Assembly (NCBI RefSeq): GCF_007655485.1
Contig: NZ_VJXQ01000004.1
Coordinates: 205,376 to 269,375, forward strand
Source: Halobellus captivus
GTDB lineage: Archaea > Halobacteriota > Halobacteria > Halobacteriales > Haloferacaceae
Direction of reading: 5' to 3'
Length of the DNA: 64,000 bases
Shown: piece by piece, positions 36,146 to 45,469 of the stretch
Layout of the letters: every line of letters begins with the position of its first letter
How positions within the stretch are numbered: position 1 is the first letter of the stretch
The notes under the pieces: model-generated
What the model was told of the DNA's origin: nothing
The model's database searches: none
Seen by the model: the letters and a program-made list of their open reading frames with translations, nothing else
Program-made: the position numbers and the translations under genes

Positions 36146-36772
36146 GTGAGGCAGTCCATCGAAGCGATGCGGGAGGACGAACTGGCGACGGCCGCGGTCG
36201 AACACTTCGAGGCGGCCTTCGAATCCCCGGAGATCCACCTCGAAGAGCCGTACGACCACTACGGGAACAGGGGCGCGGTCGACCTGTACGTCCGAACCCG
36301 GCCCCCGGAGCGAGTCGAGTACGTGGTCGAACTCAAGGCCGACCCCGCCGTGCGGATGGCGGGCGGCGCGAACGAAATCCTTCGCCAGTACCGCCGGATG
36401 GAGCGGTACTTCTACGAGGACGACGAGCACGCGCTTCGGAAACGCCTCGGTAGGGAAGCGCCCGCAATCAACCTGCTGTTACTGTTCGCACCCACGACGC
36501 GGTGCGTCGAACACGTTTACGAGTACCGGCGGCTCTACGGGTCGATCGACGCCGATCTAACGATCGACGGGGTGGCCGCGGCCCGGAAGGTCGCGTTCCT
36601 GGTCAACCTCGATGAGGCCGCCTCCGGCGGACTCGGCTTCCTCTCAGTCAACGGCGAGGTGACGATCGGCACCGTGCGGTTCGCCGAGGCCGTGCCCGAC
36701 GGCTCGCGGCTGGCCGAAGCGCTCGACGCCGCAGAAATCCCAGATCCGGGAGAGCGTCCCGATCCCGGCTAA
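36146..36772 (+). CDS. PD-(D/E)xK-like fold protein of unknown function
   Basis: 208 residues from a GTG start (an ATG at 36167 is an alternative). Residues 40-66 carry the nuclease-core arrangement: an Asp in RGAVDLYVR (Asp46), an E-x-K in VVELKAD (Glu62, Lys64), then a helix with Gln (about residue 81) in EILRQYRRM. This is the PD-(D/E)xK pattern of restriction-endonuclease-like folds. The C-terminal ~100 residues have a second mixed domain. No partner methyltransferase is nearby, so a DNA repair or defence role is not shown. Confidence 0.75.
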   Translation: MRQSIEAMREDELATAAVEHFEAAFESPEIHLEEPYDHYGNRGAVDLYVRTRPPERVEYVVELKADPAVRMAGGANEILRQYRRMERYFYEDDEHALRKRLGREAPAINLLLLFAPTTRCVEHVYEYRRLYGSIDADLTIDGVAAARKVAFLVNLDEAASGGLGFLSVNGEVTIGTVRFAEAVPDGSRLAEALDAAEIPDPGERPDPG

Positions 36773-36877
36773 CCGCCGATCCGGGAGAACAGTAGCCCTC
36801 GACGCGGCGCGAAAGCGGTTCGATCGGTTCGAGACCCGCCACGCTCGACACAGGTGCCGGTGACGCCGACGGCTCGC

Positions 36878-38152
36878 TCACCACGCGCGGTCGAGTATCG
36901 AACGGATCTCGTCGATCCCCGGATCGACACCGTCGGGCGCGACGTCCAGAAGGCGGTCCTCGGAGATCGCCGAGGCGACGTCGTCGAGGTCGGACCGCTC
37001 GATGCCGTCGATGTCGCGAAGTCGACTCGGGAGACCCAGATCGTCTCGAACGTCCTCGACGGAGTCGATCACCGCCGCGGCGACAGCGTCGTCGGAGCCG
37101 TCGCCCATCGGACAACCGAGCGCCTCGGCGAGGAGACGGCGGCGGCCGTCGACCGCATCAAATACGTACCGGAGGACGTGCGGGGCGACGACGCCGTGGA
37201 CGGTGCCCTGGTGCACGTCGAAGCCGTGGGAGAAGCCGTGGCCGAAGGCGTGGATAATCGACGCCCGGTAGCCGTCCCCACCAGCCAGCCCGTACTGGAC
37301 GTTCACGATGCCGGAAAGCACGTCAGCGAGTCGTTCGTCGTCCATCGGGTCCTCGCGAATCGTTCCGACCCCTCCAACGAGCAGCCGCAGGCCGCGCGCG
37401 GCGGTCCCGTCGGTGATCGGCGTCGCGTGCGGTGAGTAGAGCATCTCGACGCCCTTGTCGAAGCCGTTCATCGCCGAGGCGGCAAGGACCGCGGAGGGCG
37501 TCGTCCGATACAGGTCCGCGTCGTAGAACAGCGCCTCCGGCATCAAGCGAGGGTCGCCGACGCCGCCGCTTTCGGGATTCCCCTCACCATCAGAGGCGTT
37601 GCGGGGAGCCGCCGCACCCGCAGACGCGTCGGCACCGTCGGGTAGGTCGCGGTCGAGGGTGAGCGTCACGCCCGCGATATCGGAAAGGTCCGCTCCCGCG
37701 AGCGTCGTGGGCACGGCGACGATGGGAAGCGGGTCGCCGTGCGGAGCCACCGAGAGTTCACCGGTGTCGACGGCCCGCTTTGCGACGTCCTCGGTCGACT
37801 GTCCGTGCGAGGAGAGCGCGGAGAGGGCTTTCGCCGTGTCGAGCGTGCTTCCGCCGCCGACAGCGACGACGACGTCCACGTCGTGCTCGCGCGCCAGACG
37901 AAGCCCCGCGAGCGCGGTTCCGAGCGTCTTCGCCGGAGTGGTTTCGGGGAACTCCGCGGCGAGACGGTCGCCGAGTCCGGATCGAATCGGATCGACGACC
38001 GCGGGGGTGGTGCCGACAGTCCGGCCGCTCAGTAGCATCGCCCGCTCGTGGTCGCGGCGTTCGAGTTCGTCGCCGAGACCGGCGACACAGCCAGCGCCGA
38101 CGACGATCGTTCCGGGGTGGAAATCGAAGGTGAATCCCTCGGTCGCGTTCAT
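36878..38152 (-). CDS. Iron-containing (class III) alcohol dehydrogenase
   Basis: 424 residues from the ATG at 38152. The N-terminal NAD domain contains VVAVGGGSTLDTAKAL and VPTTLAGADLS; the metal-binding C-terminal domain has HAFGHGFSHGFDVHQGTVHG, where the His residues ligate iron. A Gly/Ser/Ala-rich insertion of about 30 residues (around 185-215) is not typical of the family and may be a surface loop. Members oxidise primary alcohols or polyols or reduce aldehydes; the substrate cannot be told. Confidence 0.9.
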   Translation of the reverse strand: MNATEGFTFDFHPGTIVVGAGCVAGLGDELERRDHERAMLLSGRTVGTTPAVVDPIRSGLGDRLAAEFPETTPAKTLGTALAGLRLAREHDVDVVVAVGGGSTLDTAKALSALSSHGQSTEDVAKRAVDTGELSVAPHGDPLPIVAVPTTLAGADLSDIAGVTLTLDRDLPDGADASAGAAAPRNASDGEGNPESGGVGDPRLMPEALFYDADLYRTTPSAVLAASAMNGFDKGVEMLYSPHATPITDGTAARGLRLLVGGVGTIREDPMDDERLADVLSGIVNVQYGLAGGDGYRASIIHAFGHGFSHGFDVHQGTVHGVVAPHVLRYVFDAVDGRRRLLAEALGCPMGDGSDDAVAAAVIDSVEDVRDDLGLPSRLRDIDGIERSDLDDVASAISEDRLLDVAPDGVDPGIDEIRSILDRAW

Positions 38153-38240
38153 CGGGTTGTGTTGGGAGGGGACGCGGAAAGGTCTATCCCGTTCTCGGTC
38201 CGACAGTGACGCGTTCCGCGGCGAGGGAGGAAGATAGGCC

Positions 38241-38347
38241 GGGCAAACCCATTGGGCCGCGCAAGTATGATGCGCCACGCGAATCCAATCGGCCGGGCAA
38301 GGGCGGTGACCACGCAAAGCCACTGAGCCATCCAAACCCGATCAACG
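38241..38347. repeat. Four degenerate 15-bp repeats between divergent genes
   Basis: Variants of CAAACCCATTGGGCC occur at 38244-38258, CGAATCCAATCGGCC at 38280-38294, CAAAGCCACTGAGCC at 38315-38329 and a shorter CAAACCCGATC at 38333. The first three are about 35-36 bases apart and each is partly self-complementary. They lie between the alcohol dehydrogenase and AEC transporter starts and look like binding sites for a shared regulator. Confidence 0.55.
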
Positions 38348-38375
38348 TAAGGGGGAGGGTAGAGACCACAGTCGT

Positions 38376-39284
38376 ATGGAGGTTCTCGGCCGACTGCTCG
38401 GACTGCTCGTCCTTCTCTTGGTCGGGACCGGGCTGCGCTTCTCCGGCGCGCTCGACGAACGGCGGACGCAGCTACTCAACACGCTGGCGTACTACGTCGC
38501 CCTCCCCGCGCTCATCTTCGTCTCGACGTACGATCAGGCGATCGGCGAGTTGCTCACCGGGGAACTGCTCGTCGGCCTGCTGGCTGCGGTCTTCGGGACA
38601 GTCGGCGTCGCGTGGCTCATTCATCGCGGCGCCGAGGAACGGGGTCGCCGGAGCGTCGCCATCATACAGTCGTACCACTCGAACCTGGGCTATCTGGGAC
38701 TACCGCTCGTGGCGGCGACGTTCGACGCGCGGGTGACCGCCATCGCGAGCGTCGTCCTCGGCGTGGTGTCGCTGACGCAGGTCCCGCTCACGATCGTCAT
38801 TCTCACGGCGATCAACGAGGCGGACGCCTCGATCGGCGAGGAGGTTCGACGCCTCGCGCGCAACCCCGTGCTCGCGACGCTCATCGCCGGACTGACAATC
38901 GGATCGCTCGGACTGCCGGTACCGGGGCCGGTCACGGCCGGACTCGACGTCCTCGGGACCCTCGCCCTCCCGATCGCGCTGCTGTGCGTCGGCGCGTCGC
39001 TCCAGGTCGACCTCCCGAGCGTCGACGTCGTTTCCACCGGAGCGGTCGTCGCCGTGAAAATCGTCTGTATGCCGCTTTTCGGCTGGATTGCCCTCTCGCT
39101 CCTGGAGGTCGACGCCGCGACGTTCACCGCGTCGATCGTAATGCTCGGAACGCCGACTGCGGTCTCGACGTACGTGTTCGCAAGCGAACTCGGTGGCGAC
39201 GAGGAGTTCGCATCGCTGAACGTCTTTCTCACCACGCTCGCCTCGATCGCGACGCTGTTCGTTCTCATCCGCGCCGTCGGGTAG
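38376..39284 (+). CDS. AEC family (auxin efflux carrier-like) transporter
   Basis: 302 residues, ten predicted membrane helices in two halves of five. The conserved helix SYHSNLGYLGLPL and the second-half LALPIALLCVGASL are family signatures. AEC proteins export small organic acids or similar solutes. It is divergent from the alcohol dehydrogenase with repeats in between, so co-regulation is plausible. Substrate unknown. Confidence 0.9.
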   Translation: MEVLGRLLGLLVLLLVGTGLRFSGALDERRTQLLNTLAYYVALPALIFVSTYDQAIGELLTGELLVGLLAAVFGTVGVAWLIHRGAEERGRRSVAIIQSYHSNLGYLGLPLVAATFDARVTAIASVVLGVVSLTQVPLTIVILTAINEADASIGEEVRRLARNPVLATLIAGLTIGSLGLPVPGPVTAGLDVLGTLALPIALLCVGASLQVDLPSVDVVSTGAVVAVKIVCMPLFGWIALSLLEVDAATFTASIVMLGTPTAVSTYVFASELGGDEEFASLNVFLTTLASIATLFVLIRAVG

Positions 39285-39306
39285 GCGGTTGTGCGACCCG
39301 AGTGCT

Positions 39307-40140
39307 TCACGTCGATTCACTCGGCGCATACCAGCCAGCGACGACCAGATAGTCGCGGAGGAACACCGCGAGCGACGGCGCGAGGACGACCGCGGCGAGC
39401 ACGCGGAGCACTCCGGGACCCAGAAGCGGCGCGAGCGCGAGCGTGATAAATCCCATCTGCACCCCCGCGAGCGGGCGGCGGACGAGACTGTCCGGCAGGT
39501 CGTAGACGGGTTTTCCGCGGCGGCGGCGAACTCCGCGGCCGAACCTGAACAGGTACCGTGCGGCCGACAGCGAGAGATACCAGATCGGCAGGTGTCCCCA
39601 CAGGACCGCAACCACCGGAGCGACCAGGAATCCGGTCGTATCGAACGCCATATCCAGTTTCGCGCCGAGGACGGTTCGGCGATCGAGCCGCCGGGCGAGA
39701 AACCCGTCGACAGCGTCCAGGGCGCACCCCGCACCGTAGAGAGCAGCGGGGATCCACGCGATTTCCGGACGTGGAGCGAGCGCAGCGAATCCGGCCAGCG
39801 CGGCGAACAGGACGCCGCGGACGAGCGTCACGTGGTTCGGAACGCCGAGCGTTCGATACGTGCCACCTGCCGGTTCCGACAGTGGGCGGTTTGCGCCGAG
39901 GTATCGGAAGCAGAACCACAGCTCGAAGGCCCCGACTGAGAGAGCGGGGAGCAGCCATCGAATCGCGATCTCCGAGAGCGGGTCGGTTCGAAGGATTGGG
40001 GCGGGACCCGACTCCAGCGTCGACGCGTCGGCAAGGATCGCGAGCAAGGCGGCACCGCCGACGAGGAGGAGAGAAACGCTCGTCGCGACCGCGGCCCACT
40101 CCCGTCGGAGCGCCGTCGAGGCCGTCGGCTCGTCAGTCAC
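39307..40140 (-). CDS. CDP-alcohol phosphatidyltransferase family protein
   Basis: 277 residues with about seven membrane helices. The catalytic signature D-x2-DG-x2-AR-x8-G-x3-D-x3-D is intact (from DAVDGFLARRLDRRTVLG to KLDMAFD, about residues 142-167). It transfers a phosphoalcohol between CDP-archaeol and an acceptor, making or decorating a phospholipid headgroup. Its start overlaps the end of the Gfo/Idh-aldo/keto reductase fusion by 8 bases, so the two are co-translated, hinting that the fusion provides or modifies the alcohol acceptor. That link is inference. Confidence 0.9.
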   Translation of the reverse strand: MTDEPTASTALRREWAAVATSVSLLLVGGAALLAILADASTLESGPAPILRTDPLSEIAIRWLLPALSVGAFELWFCFRYLGANRPLSEPAGGTYRTLGVPNHVTLVRGVLFAALAGFAALAPRPEIAWIPAALYGAGCALDAVDGFLARRLDRRTVLGAKLDMAFDTTGFLVAPVVAVLWGHLPIWYLSLSAARYLFRFGRGVRRRRGKPVYDLPDSLVRRPLAGVQMGFITLALAPLLGPGVLRVLAAVVLAPSLAVFLRDYLVVAGWYAPSEST

Positions 40141-42175
40141 GGTCGAACTCCGGGTCTTCGAGCGTCGCGAGTCGCCGACGATCGTCCGGCGTCAACCGAA
40201 CCCGTGCGGCCGCGAGGTTCGCAACGAGGTGTGCGGGATCGTTGCTCGCGGGGATGGGAACGACGCCGCGGTCGACGTGGAACGCGAGCGCGACTGCCGC
40301 TGGTGAAACGTCGTGGCCGTCGGCGACGGCGCACAGCGCGTCTTCGGTGAGGAGCCCGGGGGCCGACAGCGGAGAGTGCGCGAGCACTCGAACGCCGCGC
40401 GCGTGACACCACTCGACGATCTCGGCCCGCGGCAGGTACGGGTGCGACTCGATCTGGACGATCGCCGGGGGGACACGGGCCGTCTCAGCAAGTCGCTCCA
40501 GGTGGGAGAGCGACACGTTACAGGCGCCGAGCGTCCGAGCGAGCCCTCGGTCGTGGAGTTCTTCGAGGCGTCTCCACGTCTCTTCCAGCGATACGTTCGC
40601 GGTCGCCGGATCGCCGCTGTCGTCGGTCGGGAAGGTGCGCTCCTCCTGTTTCTCCACCGGTTCGGACGCCAAGTCGCGAAGCGGTCCCTGATAGGCCCAC
40701 GCGTCGGGCCAGTGAAGCAGATAGGAGTCGAAGGCGTCGACGCCGAGTTCGTCGAGGCTGCCCCGACAGGCCTCCTCGACGTGTTCGTGGTTCGTGTTCC
40801 AGACCTTGCCGATGAGAAACAGGCCCTCCCGGTCGGGCGATCCGGGCGCGTCGAGGAGGTTCCCGATTCGCGTCTCGTTGCCGTACAGTTCCGCCGAATC
40901 GAACAGCCGATACCCCGCGTCGAGCGCCGTCGCGATCGAGTCGATCCGGTCGACGTACTCGCCGTCGCGGTACCGCGAGCAGCCGAAGCCGACGCTCGGA
41001 AGTCGAATCGCGGCGTCGCGGAGGGTTTGGGATGCAGATCGGTTGGAGATGGGATCTCCTTCCTCAGCGCCGCCCGTCGACGGGTTCGTTGACGCGTCTC
41101 GCGTCGGCGGGCGAATCGGCGGGCAGGATCGGTCACCGACGGCGAGCAATCCCGCGTCAGAGTCCTCCACGTCGACACGCGAGCCATCGGCTGCGGCCCG
41201 CTCGATGGCGTTACAGACGGCGACGACGTGCGCGGCCCGTCGAGCACCCCGGATCGGTGCGTTCCCGTCCCCGATCGCGGCCGCGAGTCGCTCGGGTCCG
41301 AATATGTACGGGCGCGTCCGTTCGGGCTGGGGGTGGGGGGCCGCCACGTAGGGCCGACCCGCGCCGCCGACGGAGACAGTTTCCCGCTTGGCAGCGAGCG
41401 CCCCGGTGTCAGCGAGGTACAGCGATCCGTCGTCGCCGTGCAGTTCGAGGCTGTTGAACTCCCGACTCCGGTGCGGCGCGTAGAGGCTCGCCGTGAGTCG
41501 GACGACCGGACCGGCTCGGAACTCGATCATCGACTCGATGTGAGGCACTCGGCCGGGAGTGCGATCCTCGCGGTCGGGCCAGACGTCGAGCGCGTCGGCG
41601 ACCCTGACCGCGTCGACCGGGCCGAACCAGGAGACGAGAAGCGAGAGGGGGTAGACCGCGCCGTCGTAGAGCGGCCCCACGTCGAGGAACGAGTCGGGAT
41701 CGTCGTGCCACTCAGTCACCCGTCCCACGTGCGCGTGCGCGTAACCGAGCCGGATCGGCCCGAAGCGGCCGTCCGTCAGGAAATCGCGCGCGTGTCGCTG
41801 GGCGTCGCAGGCGTGGTTGATCGGCGCGCAGCCGAGGGCGAGCCCCCGTCGGTCGGCTGTCGCGACGAGTTCGCGCGCCTTAGTCGCGTCGAGTGCGAGC
41901 GGCTTCTCGGTGAACACGTGGCGATCGGCGTCGAGACAGGCCGCGGTGACGTCGGCGTGGGCGGCGTGGCTCGTGAGGTTCACGAGCAGGGGAGCCGATT
42001 CGGCGGCAAGCAGGTCGTCGAGGTCCGAGTACGCCGTCGCTCCGGCGGCCGCCGCCAACTGCCCGGCCCGGTCGGCGTCGAGGTCGCAGACGGCGGTCAG
42101 CGAGAGCGACGACTCTTCGAGGCCCGACGCGTACTTGCGTGCGACAGCGCCCGCACCGACGAACGCACACTTCAT
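40133..42175 (-). CDS. Gfo/Idh/MocA oxidoreductase fused to aldo/keto reductase
   Basis: 680 residues from the ATG at 42175. Residues 1 to ~350 form a Gfo/Idh dehydrogenase (CAFVGAGAVARKYASG and the lysine motif EKPLAL). After a low-complexity linker (about 350-395) residues ~400-680 are a complete aldo/keto reductase with the catalytic tetrad visible: Asp and Tyr in FDSAELYGNE, Lys in LIGKVWNT and His in SYLLHWPD. The frame is continuous and codon use even, so this is a real fusion. It could interconvert two positions of a polyol or sugar in tandem. Physiological substrate unknown. Confidence 0.9.
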   Translation of the reverse strand: MKCAFVGAGAVARKYASGLEESSLSLTAVCDLDADRAGQLAAAAGATAYSDLDDLLAAESAPLLVNLTSHAAHADVTAACLDADRHVFTEKPLALDATKARELVATADRRGLALGCAPINHACDAQRHARDFLTDGRFGPIRLGYAHAHVGRVTEWHDDPDSFLDVGPLYDGAVYPLSLLVSWFGPVDAVRVADALDVWPDREDRTPGRVPHIESMIEFRAGPVVRLTASLYAPHRSREFNSLELHGDDGSLYLADTGALAAKRETVSVGGAGRPYVAAPHPQPERTRPYIFGPERLAAAIGDGNAPIRGARRAAHVVAVCNAIERAAADGSRVDVEDSDAGLLAVGDRSCPPIRPPTRDASTNPSTGGAEEGDPISNRSASQTLRDAAIRLPSVGFGCSRYRDGEYVDRIDSIATALDAGYRLFDSAELYGNETRIGNLLDAPGSPDREGLFLIGKVWNTNHEHVEEACRGSLDELGVDAFDSYLLHWPDAWAYQGPLRDLASEPVEKQEERTFPTDDSGDPATANVSLEETWRRLEELHDRGLARTLGACNVSLSHLERLAETARVPPAIVQIESHPYLPRAEIVEWCHARGVRVLAHSPLSAPGLLTEDALCAVADGHDVSPAAVALAFHVDRGVVPIPASNDPAHLVANLAAARVRLTPDDRRRLATLEDPEFDRD

Positions 42176-42281
42176 CAGCGGTCGTTCGATGGGCGGGGGC
42201 AAAAGTGCGCTGGCGGATACGCGGCGCTGTGGACGCGATGATAGCCAACGGAATCATCACACGGCAGCGCGAACGTGCGGT

Positions 42282-43400
42282 ATGGCACGGGTGGCGGTCG
42301 TCCACAACACGCTTGATTTCCACGGCGGCGCGGACGTCGTCTGTCTCGCGGTCTGTGAAGCGCTCCAGCGCGACCACGACGTCACCCTGTACACGCTGTC
42401 GGAGACCGCCCCCCTCGACCTCGCCGAGCGGTTCGAGATCGCGCTCGATTCGAGCCGACTCACCGTCCGAAATCCGCTCGGAGGCCGGGCAGTCGCCCGG
42501 GCGCTGTCGACCGTGACACCCGTCGTCGGACCCCAGCTACCGTTCAGGAGCGTTCTCATACGCCACTTTTTCGAGCGAGACGCCAGCGAGTACGATCTCG
42601 TCGTGAGCACCGCCAACGAGTTCGACTTCTCGATTCCCGCGGTCCAGTACATCCACTACCCGCAGTTCCGCCCCGATCGAGCCGCAGCGTCGGGTGACTC
42701 GGCGGGAGCGTTGAACCCGCTGTGGAGTCGACTGGCGGGGCCCGAACGGGGGGAGGTCGACGGCAGCACACTGCTGGCGAACTCGTCGTGGACGGCAGAC
42801 GTATTCGAGCGGCTCTACGGCGTCGAACCCGCCGTTTTGCACCCGCCGGTCGAGCCAATTGAGCGGCGACTCGACTGGTCGGAGCGGGCGGACGGCGTCG
42901 TCGTCGGTCGAATCGCGCCCGATAAACGGGTGTTCGACGCGATCGAGATCGTCGACGGAGTGCGCCGTCAGGGCCGCGATCTGCACCTGCATATCGTCGG
43001 TGCCGCTCCGCGAGCGTACCGCCGGTACGTCGCTCGCGTCGAACGCGCGGCCGCCGACAGATCGTACGTCACCGTCGAGCGCGACGTCCCCAGAGCGCGG
43101 CTCGAAGAACTGCTCCGGACGCACAAGTACGGAATCAACTGCAAGCCGAAGGAACACTTCGGGCTGTCCGTCGCGGAGTACGTCGCCGCGGGAATGGTCG
43201 CCTTCGCACCCGACAGCGGCGGTCAACGAGAGGTCCTGGAAGAGCGCGAGGACCGGCTGTTCGGGTCGGTCAAGGAGGCAATCGAGTTGCTCGCGGCGGC
43301 GATAGAGCGCAACGGACCACCGAATCAGTCGCCGACGCGGTTCGGCCGAGCGCGGTTCCGAGCGGATATTCGTGCGTTCGTGGATGAGACCCTACATTAA
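42282..43400 (+). CDS. Family 4 glycosyltransferase
   Basis: 372 residues from the ATG at 42282. It starts MARVAVVHNTLDFHGGADVV, a GT-B acceptor domain, and ends with the GT4 donor motif E-x7-E in KEHFGLSVAEYVAAG plus AFAPDSGG. Resembles ALG11-like mannosyltransferases. The gene is isolated from the main glycan locus and may act on lipid-linked oligosaccharide or a glycolipid. It is divergent from the Gfo/Idh fusion. A longer in-frame frame upstream is antisense to that fusion and is not used. Confidence 0.9.
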   Translation: MARVAVVHNTLDFHGGADVVCLAVCEALQRDHDVTLYTLSETAPLDLAERFEIALDSSRLTVRNPLGGRAVARALSTVTPVVGPQLPFRSVLIRHFFERDASEYDLVVSTANEFDFSIPAVQYIHYPQFRPDRAAASGDSAGALNPLWSRLAGPERGEVDGSTLLANSSWTADVFERLYGVEPAVLHPPVEPIERRLDWSERADGVVVGRIAPDKRVFDAIEIVDGVRRQGRDLHLHIVGAAPRAYRRYVARVERAAADRSYVTVERDVPRARLEELLRTHKYGINCKPKEHFGLSVAEYVAAGMVAFAPDSGGQREVLEEREDRLFGSVKEAIELLAAAIERNGPPNQSPTRFGRARFRADIRAFVDETLH

Positions 43401-43426
43401 AGGCTGATTACGTCCATTGTGAACAT

Positions 43427-43813
43427 ATGGCAACACAAACAGCCGGTGGTCTGTCTCTGCGGACGGAGTCGCTCACCGGGATTCACTGGGTCGGCATCGT
43501 GCTGGCGGCGATCAGCGGCGTCATTCACCTCGCGCTCGGCGTGAGCTTTATCGGCGACCCGCTCGGCTGGGCGTTCATCATCGCCGGGATCGGGTTCCTG
43601 GGCGGGATTATCGGAGTGATCGTCGACTATCGGCGACGGCTGCTGTATCTGGTGGGAATTCCGTTCACCGCCGGACAGATCGTGGGATGGTACGTCGTCA
43701 ACGCGCCGGACTTCTCGGCGCTGGGGATCGGAGATAAAGTCGTTCAGGTGCTCTTGATCGCCGTGTTGATCGTCCTGTACCGCCGCGGTGACGCGACAAC
43801 AGGGGCTACCTAA
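43427..43813 (+). CDS. Small four-helix membrane protein (DUF7475-like)
   Basis: 128 residues with four hydrophobic helices (HWVGIVLAAISGVIHLALGV and three more) and short loops. It resembles the small haloarchaeal membrane family I would call DUF7475; the family number is from memory and uncertain. Starts 27 bases after the glycosyltransferase. Function unknown. Confidence 0.8.
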   Translation: MATQTAGGLSLRTESLTGIHWVGIVLAAISGVIHLALGVSFIGDPLGWAFIIAGIGFLGGIIGVIVDYRRRLLYLVGIPFTAGQIVGWYVVNAPDFSALGIGDKVVQVLLIAVLIVLYRRGDATTGAT

Positions 43814-43824
43814 TCCAGAAAGAA

Positions 43825-44118
43825 CTACTCGATGTGGCCTTCTTCGCGCAGCTGCTCGGCGTCCTGCTCGGAGTAACGCCACTCGATGTTGGCCTTCTCG
43901 TCCTGCCAGTCCCACGGTTCGACGAGGACCACGTCGCCCTCGTTGATCCACGTGCGGTACTTCATCCGACCCGGGATCCGTCCCATCCGATTCTTTCCGT
44001 CTGCACAGCGTACGCGAACGTGGTTGCCGCCGTTGTGTTCGACGACGACCGCGAACAGCTCATCACCGTTGGGCATCCGTAGATTCCGTCGCCCTGATTC
44101 TTCAGTCACAACCGACAT
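43825..44118 (-). CDS. eif1A: Translation initiation factor aIF-1A
   Basis: 97 residues from the ATG at 44118, the usual size. The OB-fold signatures [33 protein letters not shown] and the closing [10 protein letters not shown] identify an archaeal initiation factor 1A, which assists ribosomal subunit handling and start-site selection. An upstream extension in frame is not family-like. This single-copy housekeeping gene argues that this part of the window is chromosomal. Confidence 0.97.
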   Translation of the reverse strand: MSVVTEESGRRNLRMPNGDELFAVVVEHNGGNHVRVRCADGKNRMGRIPGRMKYRTWINEGDVVLVEPWDWQDEKANIEWRYSEQDAEQLREEGHIE

Positions 44119-44363
44119 ATGTCGGCAGCACGGATAAATGACCGGTTCCGCGAATCGATTCACGTGGGTGGGGTTATCACGCACTGAGCGGTGAATACGC
44201 CGCGGTCGTGGTGGTCGGTGAAGAGACGATCGCCAGGTGCAGGGACGCAAAGAGGAGGATATCGGTCTCTCGCTGTACACTATCGAAAGAACTGCTGGGA
44301 TCGGTCGGTTCGAGTTCGAAACCGGGTTGTCAGACCCGGAATACGCCGAAAACCGACTTCGAC
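44119..44363. other. Intergenic segment, no gene seen
   Basis: About 245 bases between aIF-1A and the DUF7847 gene. A GGTTCGAGTTCGAAACC stretch at about 44303-44319 resembles a tRNA T-arm but no cloverleaf can be drawn around it. No coding frame is convincing. Confidence 0.6.
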
Positions 44364-45167
44364 TCAATAGACCGCGCGCGTGCCGTCGATCGCGCGGTAG
44401 AACGCGACCGAGTACGTCGCGTAGAACGCGCCCAGAACCGCGATAGCGACGATGTAGACGACGGCCGCACCGGCCAGAATCGGCATCGAGAGTTCCGGGA
44501 GCGGCAGGGCAGTCGGTTGCGGCGACAGCAGTATCGAGGCCACGCCGCCGACACCGCCGAAGACGACACTGCCGACGAGGAGGAGTGCTGAGTAGCCAAG
44601 CACGCTGAGGGGGTTCCGACGAACGAGTCCGAGGCTTCGTTTGAACCCGTCGACGACGTCAGTGTCGCTCAGGACGATCGCGTGCCCGTAGAACTGGATG
44701 AAAAAGGCGATCAGAAGGTACGCGAGGACGAACAGAAGTCCGATACCCACGAATACGATGAGCCCGAGGCGGTTGGATTGACCGCCGAGCGCGAACAGTC
44801 CAGCGCCGCCAAACAGGGCGACGAAGAACGAGACGAACCCGAGGGCGAGGTTGACCGCGAAGACGGCGAGATACGCGATGAGGAGGCTGACGTAATTCGC
44901 TTTGCCGTCGGCGAGCAGGGTATCGACGCTCGTCTCCCCGTCGAGCGCCTCGTCGGCCATACCGAGGAGGCCGCCCTGGAAGAACGGCACTACGATGATC
45001 ATCACGCCAGTGATCGCCAGCGAGACGAGCGCCGCGAGCAGCGGTTGCGACGATTGCAGCGCCAGTTGCGGCAGTTGAACCACACCGAAGAGACCGACGA
45101 TGGCGATAAGTATCGGATTCCGGATCAGTGCACCGACGGCTGGACGGAGGGACTTCAGGGCAGCCAT
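44364..45167 (-). CDS. DUF7847-like polytopic membrane protein
   Basis: 267 residues from the ATG at 45167. About six membrane helices with Gly/Ala-rich, charge-poor segments and a conserved [19 protein letters not shown] motif on the cytoplasmic side. This is the pattern of the haloarchaeal DUF7847/glycerophosphoryl-diester-phosphodiesterase membrane-domain family. It is a membrane scaffold or transporter-like protein of unknown function. Confidence 0.8.
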   Translation of the reverse strand: MAALKSLRPAVGALIRNPILIAIVGLFGVVQLPQLALQSSQPLLAALVSLAITGVMIIVVPFFQGGLLGMADEALDGETSVDTLLADGKANYVSLLIAYLAVFAVNLALGFVSFFVALFGGAGLFALGGQSNRLGLIVFVGIGLLFVLAYLLIAFFIQFYGHAIVLSDTDVVDGFKRSLGLVRRNPLSVLGYSALLLVGSVVFGGVGGVASILLSPQPTALPLPELSMPILAGAAVVYIVAIAVLGAFYATYSVAFYRAIDGTRAVY

Positions 45168-45393
45168 ACGCGGCGGTTCTCGATGGGGGATTGTAAACCT
45201 TCGTGGCTGGGCGGGACGGCGAATTCTGACGGAATGGGGTGCAGGCGAGACACTTCCCCCACGTTTCCACGGGCTACCGCGGAACCAGTCGGTCGAATCA
45301 CTCCAGTCGCTCGATTTTCGCTGTCGCCTCAGTTGACGCGCTCTGTGAAGGAGTCGTGGACTACCGGACTGCAAACAGTTTCGTGGAACATAA

Positions 45394-45413
45394 AAATATC
45401 AACGTTGATATTT
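45394..45413. promoter_or_regulatory. Perfect 20-bp palindrome overlapping the pilin promoter
   Basis: AAATATCAACGTTGATATTT is an exact palindrome. Its right half runs into TATTTAGG (45408-45415), a plausible TATA box about 55 bases before the pilin ATG. A repressor dimer bound here would block TBP/TFB access. Confidence 0.7.
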
Positions 45414-45469
45414 AGGTCAATAATGTTATATGTTCGTGCAATCAAGTGGTAATCAGAGGACGAACAACG

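Noticed and set aside
44290-44340. tRNA-like T-arm (GGTTCGAGTTCGAAACC)
   Set aside because: No acceptor stem, D-arm or anticodon arm can be formed around it.
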